A DNA stretch of 17,405 nucleotides from CAYWBI01 sp964456445 (GCA_964456445.1 CAYWBI010000074.1:1-17405); one strand, 5' to 3'. Counted from the first letter of the stretch, positions 8,357 to 15,890 are shown. Numbers and translations are program-made. The notes: a model not told the origin generated them from the letters alone.

Positions 8357-8395
8357 TGTCGCCGACATCTTGCACCTGTCACCCAACCGGCGACA
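8357..8395. promoter_or_regulatory. Candidate enhancer (UAS) dyads for the NtrC-type regulator
   Basis: TGTCACC-N5-GGCGACA (8377-8395) is a dyad with 6 of 7 arm positions paired and the same geometry as NtrC sites (TGCACC-N5-GGTGCA). Just left is a perfect palindrome, TGTCG-C-CGACA (8357-8367), sharing the TGTCGCC half-site. The main dyad is centred at 8386, about 131 bp from the predicted left start site and 122 bp from the right one. It is thus well placed to serve both. Binding by the regulator encoded at 10921-12348 is inferred. Confidence 0.5.
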
Positions 8396-8409
8396 ATTTG
8401 TGACGGGAT

Positions 8410-8467
8410 ATCATCCGATGATTTGGCAATGAACGGTCCATAATCTAAGTTTACGGTCATGTTGACC
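8410..8467. promoter_or_regulatory. Two further short palindromes in the divergent control region
   Basis: ATCAT-ccg-ATGAT (8410-8422) and GGTCA-tgt-TGACC (8455-8467) are perfect 5-bp-arm dyads. The second lies just upstream of the rightward sigma-54-like promoter. They do not share the TGTCRCC half-site of the candidate enhancer. They could be operators of another regulator, but short palindromes also arise by chance. Confidence 0.3.
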
Positions 8468-8481
8468 TAAACCATTTCCAA

Positions 8482-8497
8482 CGGCACGGTTTTGGCT
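8482..8497 (+). promoter_or_regulatory. Candidate sigma-54 promoter of the kinase/regulator operon
   Basis: CGGCACG-GTTT-TGGCT has GG-N10-GC exactly as the -24/-12 class requires and matches TGGCACG-N4-TTGCW at 10 of 12 positions. Its GGCACGGT core is shared with the divergent promoter at 8266-8281. Predicted transcription start is near 8508, only 12 bases before the first ATG (8520) and 30 before the alternative start at 8538. It would make the two-component genes autoregulated. Confidence 0.6.
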
Positions 8498-8519
8498 ATA
8501 TCGTTTTAAACTATCCTCC

Positions 8520-10949
8520 ATGATGGGCTACGACCAAATGCAGAGCATAAACAAACTTTTTACCTATCTGAGTATCCGCAAAAAACTGATCATTGCCTTC
8601 AGTTTATTGTCGATTTTCCCTTTACTTGTGGTGGGCATACTGGGTATTAGCCATAATATTTCCGTAATGCGGCAGGTAGCGTTCGAGAATCTCAAATACG
8701 ATCATGATATCCGGCGGGAACGGGCCGAAAACTTTTTTAAACTGGTCGGTGACGACATCAACTTTGTGGCCCATTCTCCATCGTTTAAACGTTTTTTGAA
8801 TTCTATCAACGGAAGAAAGGGTAATGGTGCGCTCCGACAGGCGGGGGAAATGATAGCCACTTTTTGCCAAACCAAAAAAAAGTATTACCGTTTTTATTTT
8901 ATAAACCGGCGTCACCGGCAAGTCTTTAAAGTGCAACAGTATGGCGACGGAAAATATAGCATTGCGCGGGAACAAAATTTGGCACGCGGGCATTTTCCTT
9001 TTTATTTTCAGCTTATAAAAAACATCAAAGCGGGTGAGCTTGTCTTTGTGCCGGTGGAATTGGCCACGGGGCCGGAAACACAACTTTCCGCCATAAGTTT
9101 TGCCAGTCCAATTTACCGGCTGGGAAAATTTATCGGTATTCTTGTGGTGGATGTAAAGGGAAAATCCTTGTTTGATATTATGGAATCACGTTCCATTCTA
9201 AACTTTCAACACCGGGTATCCATTGTCAACAGCGAAGGCTTCTATGTATATGACAGTAAAAAGAAAAAAGACTGGAACCGCCTTCTCGCTTCACGCAAAA
9301 CCATAAATTTGTTCAGTGAATATGCACCTGGAATAACCGACTCTATATTGTCCGGGAAGCCCGGGGTAATCACAGGGGTAAAAAACGAAATACTCACCTA
9401 TACACCATTGATAAACAGTCGCTTTTCCGGTAGGAACACCTATATTCTGATGAACCGTATTTCGCAAAAATACATTACCACTTCCATGTACCGCTTTGCG
9501 GAAATCTTTGTACCTGTACTGGTGGTTTTTTTGGCACTATCGGTCTATTTTGCCATGTTGGCAACCCGGCAGCTTATTACGCCCATCCAGCAACTTCAGG
9601 AAGAAGCGCGTTTTATCGCAGGGGGCAACTATACACACTCATTTACGGTCAACACCAATGATGAAATTGAAGACCTTGCCCAGCAATTTAACCTTATGGC
9701 CGCTGCCATACGTGACCGTGAAGAACTTCTTGCCCAACAGCAGGCCAACCTTGAAAACATGGTGCAACAGCGCACCCGGCAGTTACAGGACGGGCAAAAC
9801 AAAATCCACGCAATTCTTAACAATGTTCCCAGCGCATTTATCCTGTATGACGCGCAGGGGGAAATCCTGTTGGCCAGTGATGCCATTACATCCTTTTTGG
9901 GGATTTCCCCGGCGGAATTAGTTGGGAAAAAAGGCCGTGAATTGCTTTGGCCCAAAAGTCCGGTCCCGGTCGTACCCGCTTCCCTTTCCTTTAAGGTTAA
10001 ACGCCCGGTTATGGACGTGCAGCAAATAGACCGTCCTGGTGGTGGTGGCGTGCGTATCCTGGAGCATACCCTTCTGCCGGTTCAAATAACCGCCGGTCAA
10101 AAGGCCGCCCTACATATCATCACCGATATAACTGAAAAACGTCGTTTAGAGAACCATCTTATAAAAATTGAAAAATTGGTTGCCACGGGGGAGATGTCCG
10201 CTATCCTGGCCCATGAATTGCGCAATTCCGTAACATCGGTCAAAATGATCCTGCAACTGCAATTGGAAACCAGTATGAGTCAGCACGACCGGGAATCCTT
10301 AAGGGTAGCAATCGATTCTGTGTTGAATATGGAATCGATCCTTAACAACCTGTTAAAATTTGCCCGGCCCGCCCCATTGCGTTTTTTGGATGTACGCCTA
10401 TGCGATATTATCGATGACGCCTTGATTTTTATGGAACCACGCTTACGAAAAAAACAGATTGAACTGATAAAAAAAATAGATGAACATTTACCACTATTAC
10501 ATATCGACGCCGCCCATCTAAAAGAGGCGCTGATCAATATTATATTAAACGCCATCCAGGTCCTGCCTAATGGCGGACATATTGAAATTGAGGCCCGGCG
10601 TGTTACCCTTCCGAAAAAGATGGATGATTTTGGTTATGACGACCGGCAAAAAGACCGGGCCAACCCGGCTGTGATCCGTATCGTTCTGCCTGCCGGTAGT
10701 GAAACGGCGCTTATCCGTATCCAGGACAATGGCCCCGGGATCGCACGTGAACATGTGGACAAAATCTTTGACCCGTTTTATACCACCAAATTGAATGGAA
10801 CCGGTTTAGGGCTTGCCATGACCAAACGGGTGATTAACCAGCATAATGGGATTATCCGCGTTAAAAGTCCGGCAAAGGGTGGAACGATTTTTTATATTTA
10901 TTTACCACTGGAGAAAGTAAATGCCAAAACCACGCATCCTGATAATTGA
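8520..10949 (+). CDS. Membrane sensor histidine kinase (Cache-like sensor, HAMP, PAS, HisKA, HATPase)
   Basis: 809 residues. Transmembrane helix 1 (about 23-43) and helix 2 (about 326-347) bracket a roughly 280-residue periplasmic region, probably a double Cache ligand-sensing domain (for example SFASPIYRLGKFIGILVVDV at 193-212). Then come HAMP (about 348-400), a glutamine-rich coiled coil, PAS (about 428-540), the H-box AHELRNS with His565, and an ATPase domain with N-box Asn677, DNGPGI (736-741), FDPFYTTK (750-757) and GTGLGLA (760-766). All kinase motifs are intact. It resembles the NtrB/AtoS/ZraS group that partners sigma-54 activators. The first ATG has no clear ribosome site; Met7 (8538) is possible. 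Its stop lies inside the regulator gene (29-bp overlap), implying translational coupling. The ligand is not predictable. Confidence 0.92.
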   Translation: MMGYDQMQSINKLFTYLSIRKKLIIAFSLLSIFPLLVVGILGISHNISVMRQVAFENLKYDHDIRRERAENFFKLVGDDINFVAHSPSFKRFLNSINGRKGNGALRQAGEMIATFCQTKKKYYRFYFINRRHRQVFKVQQYGDGKYSIAREQNLARGHFPFYFQLIKNIKAGELVFVPVELATGPETQLSAISFASPIYRLGKFIGILVVDVKGKSLFDIMESRSILNFQHRVSIVNSEGFYVYDSKKKKDWNRLLASRKTINLFSEYAPGITDSILSGKPGVITGVKNEILTYTPLINSRFSGRNTYILMNRISQKYITTSMYRFAEIFVPVLVVFLALSVYFAMLATRQLITPIQQLQEEARFIAGGNYTHSFTVNTNDEIEDLAQQFNLMAAAIRDREELLAQQQANLENMVQQRTRQLQDGQNKIHAILNNVPSAFILYDAQGEILLASDAITSFLGISPAELVGKKGRELLWPKSPVPVVPASLSFKVKRPVMDVQQIDRPGGGGVRILEHTLLPVQITAGQKAALHIITDITEKRRLENHLIKIEKLVATGEMSAILAHELRNSVTSVKMILQLQLETSMSQHDRESLRVAIDSVLNMESILNNLLKFARPAPLRFLDVRLCDIIDDALIFMEPRLRKKQIELIKKIDEHLPLLHIDAAHLKEALINIILNAIQVLPNGGHIEIEARRVTLPKKMDDFGYDDRQKDRANPAVIRIVLPAGSETALIRIQDNGPGIAREHVDKIFDPFYTTKLNGTGLGLAMTKRVINQHNGIIRVKSPAKGGTIFYIYLPLEKVNAKTTHPDN

Positions 10950-12348
10950 TGACGATGTAAATATCTGCTTTGCTTTTGAACGTACCTTCGAAAGCCTTGG
11001 CTACCAGACATTTTCTGCCCATAACGGGGGTGAAGGCCGTAAGGCCGTAAAGGACAAGGCCCCCGATCTGATCTTTATGGATGTCATGATGCCGGATGTT
11101 AATGGTTTGGATTTATTAAAAGAGATCAAGGCGGAAAGACCCTCCACCCCGGTTATCATGATTACCGGTTTTAGCAGTATGAACACGGCGATCCAGGCCA
11201 CCAAACTCGGGGCGTACGAATACATGCCCAAGCCATTGGACGTGGACAAGGTACGTCTTTTGGCCAAAAGGGCGTTGGAAATGGTGGAGTTGCAAAATTC
11301 GCTTTATAAAGCGCAAAACACAGAGCATATCATTGAAGGGGACAAGCACGAGATCATCGGTCAGTCCGAAGCCATCCACGATGTGTTTAAAAAAATTGGT
11401 GCCGCGTCGGTCACCCCGAATAGCACCAATATTCTTATCCATGGAGAAAGCGGTACAGGTAAAGAACTGGTGGCCCGTTCCATACATAAAAACAGTGAGC
11501 ACCCCAACCAGCCCTTTATGGCAATAAATTGTACCGCCCTGCCGGAGAACCTGTTCGAGAGTGCACTTTTTGGGCACGAAAAAGGGGCCTATACCGGCGC
11601 GCATGAGCAAAAAAAAGGGATCATTGAAGAAGCAGGCGAGGGCGCTGTCTTTTTGGATGAAATCGGGGAACTGAGCCTGCACATGCAACAAAAACTATTG
11701 AGGGTCATCCAGGAAAGGGAATTTATGCCGGTTGGCGGAACGCGGCTTGTCCCGGTGAAGGCACGTTTTATTGCCGCCACCAATCGCGATTTGGCGCTAC
11801 AGGTAAAAGAAAAAAGCTTTCGTGAGGACCTCTTTTACCGTTTAAATGTTTTTCCGGTTTTTATCCCTGCCCTGCGTACGCGCATCGAAGATATACCCGT
11901 ATTGGCACAATATTTTTTGGGCCGCTATAACCATAAATTAAAAAAAAATATTGTGATGATCGCACCCGAAGTCATTGCCGGTCTAAAAAACTACCCATTT
12001 CCCGGCAATGTGCGCGAACTGGAAAACATTATCGAACGTGCCGTCATTTTGGAAAAAAGCAACATCCTTTCGGAAACGACCGTTCATGGATTTTTTAATG
12101 AAACGGGCAGGCAGGCGCCCGCCTCGGATGAATGGAAATTTCCTGAAAATTATGAACAAGCGCGTAAACAGGGTTTGGCCGCATTTGAAAAAAAATTCTT
12201 ACGCCAATTGCTTTATGCCACTTCAGGAAATGTTACCCAAGCCGCGGACAAGGCCGGTATCTCACGTCAGGCCTTTCAGCGCCTGATGAAAAAACATCAT
12301 TTTTATGCCCATCAGTTTAAGAATGAAAATATTGTGCACAAAGCGTAA
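10921..12348 (+). CDS. NtrC-family sigma-54-dependent response regulator
   Basis: 475 residues, the normal length for the family. The receiver domain (1-120) has Asp10/Asp11, phospho-acceptor Asp54 (IFMDVMMPD), Thr82 and Lys104. The AAA+ domain (about 145-375) has Walker A GESGTGKE (175-182), the sigma-54-contacting loop as GAYTGA (222-227, a known variant of GAFTGA), Walker B AVFLDEIG (242-249), and the arginine-bearing FREDLFYRLNVFP. A Fis-type helix-turn-helix ends the protein (about 435-458, GNVTQAADKAGISRQAF). A GGAG lies 7 bases before the ATG, which overlaps the kinase 3' end. Phosphorylated by the adjacent kinase, it should bind enhancer dyads and open sigma-54 promoters, most plausibly the divergent pair at 8266-8281 and 8482-8497. 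Confidence 0.95.
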   Translation: MPKPRILIIDDDVNICFAFERTFESLGYQTFSAHNGGEGRKAVKDKAPDLIFMDVMMPDVNGLDLLKEIKAERPSTPVIMITGFSSMNTAIQATKLGAYEYMPKPLDVDKVRLLAKRALEMVELQNSLYKAQNTEHIIEGDKHEIIGQSEAIHDVFKKIGAASVTPNSTNILIHGESGTGKELVARSIHKNSEHPNQPFMAINCTALPENLFESALFGHEKGAYTGAHEQKKGIIEEAGEGAVFLDEIGELSLHMQQKLLRVIQEREFMPVGGTRLVPVKARFIAATNRDLALQVKEKSFREDLFYRLNVFPVFIPALRTRIEDIPVLAQYFLGRYNHKLKKNIVMIAPEVIAGLKNYPFPGNVRELENIIERAVILEKSNILSETTVHGFFNETGRQAPASDEWKFPENYEQARKQGLAAFEKKFLRQLLYATSGNVTQAADKAGISRQAFQRLMKKHHFYAHQFKNENIVHKA

Positions 12349-12423
12349 TGCACTTGCAGACTGTTCTAAAATTATGCAGATTTCCATGGCTCGGCCAACC
12401 GTATCCCTAATTTTGGAAACAGC

Positions 12424-13665
12424 ATGCGCTCTATCGTTTTAACCATCTTTTATGCGGGCCTGTTATCTGTGTCCCTGCCATCAAATGTAGGAGCGATCCC
12501 TATCTTTGCCCGCTTATATAAAACCAGTTGTGTGAGCTGTCATGATGTTTTCCCCCATTTGAATGCATATGGGACCGCTTTTAAAAATCGTGGTTACCGC
12601 CCGGAGAAAAATATTCAAAAACGGCACAGGAAAGACAATCGTATAAAAATGGGGGCGCCTGCCTATAAAAAAATGTGGCCCGATGCTATTTGGCCCACGG
12701 ACATCCCGATGATGTTCCCCGTGGCGGCGCACTTTTCCGCCCGTTATGCCACCAAGGAAGCGCCAAATGGCAACAGTACCTTTGCCATCCCGGCCAAAAC
12801 GGATATTTTGTTTGCAGCCAATTTTGACGACCGTTTTTCATTGTTTGCGGAGATGGAAATGTATGACTTTCAGGATATTGATTTCGGTTACCGTTTTCAA
12901 TACAGTTTTGTCCCGTCGCTGAACATTACACTGGGCAGTGTGGGCCCCGAATATTGGCTGCGCAACCACTATCGTTTAACCGAGAGCCCGTATTATTGGG
13001 CCGAATGGCAGAACAGCTCGGGAAGCTGGAGCTATAAAGACGGAACGAACGGGGGTATTGAACTTTGGGGCAACATGGAAGGCCCCGGCGGCCAGGGCGG
13101 TCTGACTTATGCCATCGGTCTGGGAAACGGGCAAAGCAACTCACACAATATTGATCTGAACAACCGTAAAGATTACTATTTTTATGCATCCTATAAATAT
13201 GGAGGGATTGGTGTTCTGGGCTCAACAGCGCCAGGTGTTAAAGCAGATAGAAGAGATTTTGACAACTATCTGCTTGTTGACGGTTTTTATTACAATGGCC
13301 TGGCCACTGTAACAAAAAAAAATGATGCCTTTATTTTATATGGTGGAAGTGCGGTGATACAATGGCAGGCGGTTCGGGTGGCGATTGGTTTAGTTGAGAT
13401 GCGTTCCCGCTTTTATCGCCAAAACCTGCAACGTAGGGGAAGTTTTGTAAGCACCCGCTATACCATATATCCCTGGCTTTGGGGATTGGCCCGTTATGAA
13501 CATCAGACCGTGTGGGACAATAGCCATAGTAAAACAAATACGCGTATTATCCCGGCGCTGGTCGCACTTGTCCGCGCGAATATCCGTGTAAGCGCGGAAT
13601 ATCTGACCTTGCTGGATGGCAATGCCGATGGCGGTTTGCGTTTTAACCTGAATTTTGCTTTTTAA
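12424..13665 (+). CDS. Fused monoheme cytochrome c / outer-membrane beta-barrel (Cyc2-like architecture)
   Basis: 413 residues. After a signal peptide (cleavage near VGA, residue 24) a single heme c site appears almost at the mature N-terminus: IPIFARLYKTSCVSCH (Cys36, Cys39, His40). DVFPHLNAYGTAFKNRGY follows. The remaining 330 or so residues are typical barrel sequence: alternating strands, many aromatics, Gly/Asn turns, and a C-terminal Phe (LNFAF), as outer-membrane assembly signals usually have. One heme plugged into a barrel of about 400 residues is the architecture of the Cyc2 iron-oxidase family, though the F.R.Y.TSC..CH..FP.LN motif may mark a separate family. Candidates for the sixth heme ligand are His45 and Met76. 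A GGAAA precedes the ATG. It begins 75 bp after the regulator gene and 11 bp before the copper protein gene. Likely role: moving electrons across the outer membrane. Confidence 0.82.
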   Translation: MRSIVLTIFYAGLLSVSLPSNVGAIPIFARLYKTSCVSCHDVFPHLNAYGTAFKNRGYRPEKNIQKRHRKDNRIKMGAPAYKKMWPDAIWPTDIPMMFPVAAHFSARYATKEAPNGNSTFAIPAKTDILFAANFDDRFSLFAEMEMYDFQDIDFGYRFQYSFVPSLNITLGSVGPEYWLRNHYRLTESPYYWAEWQNSSGSWSYKDGTNGGIELWGNMEGPGGQGGLTYAIGLGNGQSNSHNIDLNNRKDYYFYASYKYGGIGVLGSTAPGVKADRRDFDNYLLVDGFYYNGLATVTKKNDAFILYGGSAVIQWQAVRVAIGLVEMRSRFYRQNLQRRGSFVSTRYTIYPWLWGLARYEHQTVWDNSHSKTNTRIIPALVALVRANIRVSAEYLTLLDGNADGGLRFNLNFAF

Positions 13666-13676
13666 CTTTATACTGG

Positions 13677-14267
13677 ATGTATCTGATGTTCTATTTCAAC
13701 ATTTTGTTCCTTATTCTTTTTGCTTCAACCCTTGCCTTTAGTGGTAATATACATGGCCGGGTGGACATCCGTTTTGAAGACAATAACAGCGGAGTTGTGG
13801 TATATATTGATAAAATAGCCGGATTAACTTTTGCCCCCCCTGCCAAACACGCCCGTATAAATCAAAAAGACTTCCGGTTTATACCAAAGGTTTTGCCTGT
13901 TTTACGTGGTACGGTGGTTGACTTTTTAAACAGCGATAATGTACTTCACAATGTATTTTCCCCGGATGCGCCCGATGGTAAATTTAACCTGGGCACCTGG
14001 CCCAAGGGGTTTGTTCGCGCTGACACATTTAGGACAGCAGGTGTGGCAACTATCCTGTGTAACGTGCACCCGGAAATGGAAGCCTATGTTCTGGCGCTGG
14101 ACTCGCCCTATTTTGCCAAAAGTGATTCGCTTGGCGATTATCTTATTCAAGACGTCCCGCCTGGGGAATACACACTTACGGCCTGGTACTTTTCCGAGGC
14201 CGATCAGAAAAAAAAGGTAACCGTTCCAAAGACCGGCCAGGTACAAATTAATTTTATCTTTAAATAA
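13677..14267 (+). CDS. Periplasmic type-1 copper protein (cupredoxin) with C-terminal CarboxypepD_reg-like domain
   Basis: 196 residues with an N-terminal signal peptide (FLILFASTLAFS). A plastocyanin/azurin-like domain carries the four expected copper ligands: His91 (LHNVFS) and Cys128, His131, Met134 in CNVHPEM. The last 50 residues (DYLIQDVPPGEYTLTAWY) look like a small transthyretin/carboxypeptidase-regulatory fold. Databases often label such proteins as methylamine utilization proteins, but nothing here supports that pathway. Met1 (13677) has almost no ribosome site; Met4 (13686) keeps the signal peptide and is equally possible. It is 11 bp after the cytochrome-barrel gene and 12 bp before a peroxiredoxin gene. 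The pairing suggests it exchanges electrons with the barrel heme, as rusticyanin does near Cyc2. That role is inference; the copper site is visible. Confidence 0.87.
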   Translation: MYLMFYFNILFLILFASTLAFSGNIHGRVDIRFEDNNSGVVVYIDKIAGLTFAPPAKHARINQKDFRFIPKVLPVLRGTVVDFLNSDNVLHNVFSPDAPDGKFNLGTWPKGFVRADTFRTAGVATILCNVHPEMEAYVLALDSPYFAKSDSLGDYLIQDVPPGEYTLTAWYFSEADQKKKVTVPKTGQVQINFIFK

Positions 14268-14279
14268 AAGGAACATGAT

Positions 14280-14753
14280 ATGATTTCAGAGGGACAACAG
14301 GCACCGGGCTTTACCCTGTCCGACCAGGACGGGAATGATATTAACTTGTCAGATTTTCACGGGAAATGGCTAATCCTTTATTTTTATCCCAGGGATATGA
14401 CCCCCGGCTGCACCACGGAAGCCTGTAATTTCCAGGAATCCCTGCCCGAATTGCATAACATTGAGGCATCCGTTATTGGCATTAGTAAAGATTCTGTGGC
14501 CAGGCATCGAAAGTTCGCTGATAAATATGATCTGCATTTTACCCTCGTTAGCGATGAAATGGGGCAGGCCTGTGAAGATTACGGTGCCTGGCAAAAAAAG
14601 AAACTCTATGGCCGGGAATTTATGGGCATCGTACGCAGCACTTTTATCATTGATCCGCAAGGGATCGTGCGTAAAGTATGGCCCAAGGTAAAGGTGAAGG
14701 ATCATCATAGCGATGTGCTGGAAGCATTAAAGCAACTCAAGGGTGAAGGATGA
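14280..14753 (+). CDS. bcp: Thiol peroxidase, peroxiredoxin of the Bcp/PrxQ group
   Basis: 157 residues, the usual length. It reduces peroxides with a peroxidatic cysteine in the motif TPGCTTEACNF: Cys44 is peroxidatic and Cys49 resolving, five residues apart as in atypical two-cysteine PrxQ enzymes. The conserved Arg119 (GIVRSTFIID) completes the active site. There is no signal peptide, so it is cytoplasmic. An AGGA site precedes the ATG, which starts 12 bp after the copper protein gene. It probably shares that transcript and may protect against peroxide made by heme or metal chemistry, though bcp genes also occur in unrelated settings. Confidence 0.95.
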   Translation: MISEGQQAPGFTLSDQDGNDINLSDFHGKWLILYFYPRDMTPGCTTEACNFQESLPELHNIEASVIGISKDSVARHRKFADKYDLHFTLVSDEMGQACEDYGAWQKKKLYGREFMGIVRSTFIIDPQGIVRKVWPKVKVKDHHSDVLEALKQLKGEG

Positions 14754-14770
14754 AGTTGTTTCGCTTCGGC

Positions 14771-14806
14771 TAGCTAAGGTAAATTAAAAAAGTACCGCTA
14801 ATTTTT
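14771..14806 (+). terminator. Possible weak terminator after the peroxiredoxin gene
   Basis: TAGC (14771-14774) and GGTA (14778-14781) can pair with TACC (14793-14796) and GCTA (14797-14800), leaving a 3-base bulge and an 11-base A-rich loop; ATTTTTAG follows. The stem is interrupted and AU-rich, so this is only a candidate. Its place fits the end of the 12424-14753 transcript. Confidence 0.3.
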
Positions 14807-14892
14807 AGAATAAAATTTAATTTTAACAATATGCAGATCTAATTAATTTTGGGCGAATATTTTATTAAAAAACACAAACTATTGGAGGAGAT

Positions 14893-15438
14893 ATGAATAC
14901 ATTAAAATTGTTTTTAATTATTCTTTTCGCGGGTGGAACCCTCAGTGCACAGACCTTTACATTAAAGAGCGCAGAGGTCGGCGGGCAGGCAACTTCCAAA
15001 CAGGTTTTTAAGGGATTTGGCTGCAACGGCCAAAATATATCTCCCGAACTTTCATGGAGCCATGCGCCTAAGGGTACCAGGAGTTTTGCGCTTACCATGT
15101 ACGATCCCGATGCCCCGACCGGCAGCGGCTGGTGGCACTGGGTTGTTTTCGACATTCCAGCCAATGCAACCCGGTTAGAAAGCGGCGCGGGCGATCCGGC
15201 AGGTACGGCGGCCCCCAAGGGCGCCATTCAAAGCATGACCGATTTCGGAAAGCCCGGATACGGTGGCCCCTGCCCACCCAAGGGCGGCGGCCCCCATGCT
15301 TATCTGGTAACGGTTTATGCTTTAAAAACGGCCAAGCTGGGGCTTGATAAAAACGCCTCGCCTGCACTGGTCGGTTTTAACCTGAATGCCAATACCCTTG
15401 CCAAGGCATCAATCGTTTTCTACTATGAACGTAAATAG
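14893..15438 (+). CDS. Secreted YbhB/YbcL-type PEBP family protein
   Basis: 181 residues of the phosphatidylethanolamine-binding protein (Raf kinase inhibitor-like) family. A signal peptide (MNTLKLFLIILFAGGTLSAQ) sends it to the periplasm, unlike cytoplasmic E. coli YbhB. Family signatures are present: SPELSW (50-55), the ligand-pocket motif DPDAPTGSGWWHW (71-83), and YGGPCPPKGGGPHAY (123-137). Cys44 and Cys126 could form a disulfide. GGAGGAG, 3 bases before the ATG, is the strongest ribosome site in this part of the window. It follows a 139-bp AT-rich gap that may hold its own promoter. Biochemical roles of bacterial members are poorly known, and no link to the cytochrome genes is evident beyond proximity. 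Confidence 0.93.
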   Translation: MNTLKLFLIILFAGGTLSAQTFTLKSAEVGGQATSKQVFKGFGCNGQNISPELSWSHAPKGTRSFALTMYDPDAPTGSGWWHWVVFDIPANATRLESGAGDPAGTAAPKGAIQSMTDFGKPGYGGPCPPKGGGPHAYLVTVYALKTAKLGLDKNASPALVGFNLNANTLAKASIVFYYERK

Positions 15439-15455
15439 TTGCAAATATAACAATA

Positions 15456-15890
15456 ATGCAATCAGAAATTATAAGACTGTTACCCGCACAGTTTGACCAA
15501 ATCCGACAATTGTTGACCGATGCGGGCTTGCCATCTGCCGATTTGCTTGAATCGGAAGTGGAATTGTTTGGTATCCTGGAAAAAGGACAATTGTTTGCCG
15601 TAGGGGGGTATGAATATTTTACCGGCTGTGGTTTTCTACGTTCCATAGCCGTCCGACCGGACAAACAAAATCAAGGTTATGCCGGGGCTATAACCAGCCA
15701 TCTGGAACTTATGCTGCGGAATAAGGGCGCCCGGAATTTATATCTGCTCACCTTCTCTGCCGAACGTTTTTTTGAAAAACGTGGTTGGCGCATTATCAAC
15801 AGGGACGAGATGCCCGATGAAATTAAAAACACGGCAGAGTTTAGCCGGTTATGTCCGGAATCTGCAACGGCAATGTGTAAATATCTTTGA
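15456..15890 (+). CDS. arsN2: GNAT acetyltransferase, ArsN2-like
   Basis: 144 residues with a GNAT fold: the acetyl-CoA loop is in RPDKQNQGYAGAI (67-79; Gln71, Gly74 and Ala76 of the Q/R..G.G/A motif), preceded by strand FLRSIAV. The C-terminal part, LYLLTFSAERFFEKRGW followed by RDEMPDEIKNTAEFSRLCP and SATAM, is the pattern I associate with the arsenic-resistance-linked ArsN2 family. There is no signal peptide. It starts 17 bp after the PEBP gene, so the two may be co-transcribed, but the ribosome site is poor. No other ars gene is in the window, so a role in arsenic resistance is uncertain; the substrate could be another small amine. Confidence 0.78.
   Translation: MQSEIIRLLPAQFDQIRQLLTDAGLPSADLLESEVELFGILEKGQLFAVGGYEYFTGCGFLRSIAVRPDKQNQGYAGAITSHLELMLRNKGARNLYLLTFSAERFFEKRGWRIINRDEMPDEIKNTAEFSRLCPESATAMCKYL

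Noticed and set aside
8425..8440. A second minus-strand sigma-54-like match, TGGACCG-TTCA-TTGCC
   Set aside because: Spacing and TTGC are right, but the -24 box has two mismatches in CAC, it lies upstream of the likely enhancer, and it is over 200 bp from the gene.
11116..11691. Long minus-strand open frame opposite the regulator gene
   Set aside because: It is antisense to strongly conserved receiver and AAA+ motifs and resembles no known protein.
12349..12423. A separate sigma-54 promoter before the cytochrome-barrel gene
   Set aside because: ATGGCTCG resembles a -24 box, but the expected -12 position reads ACCG. The gene is more likely read through from upstream or has a promoter I cannot see.
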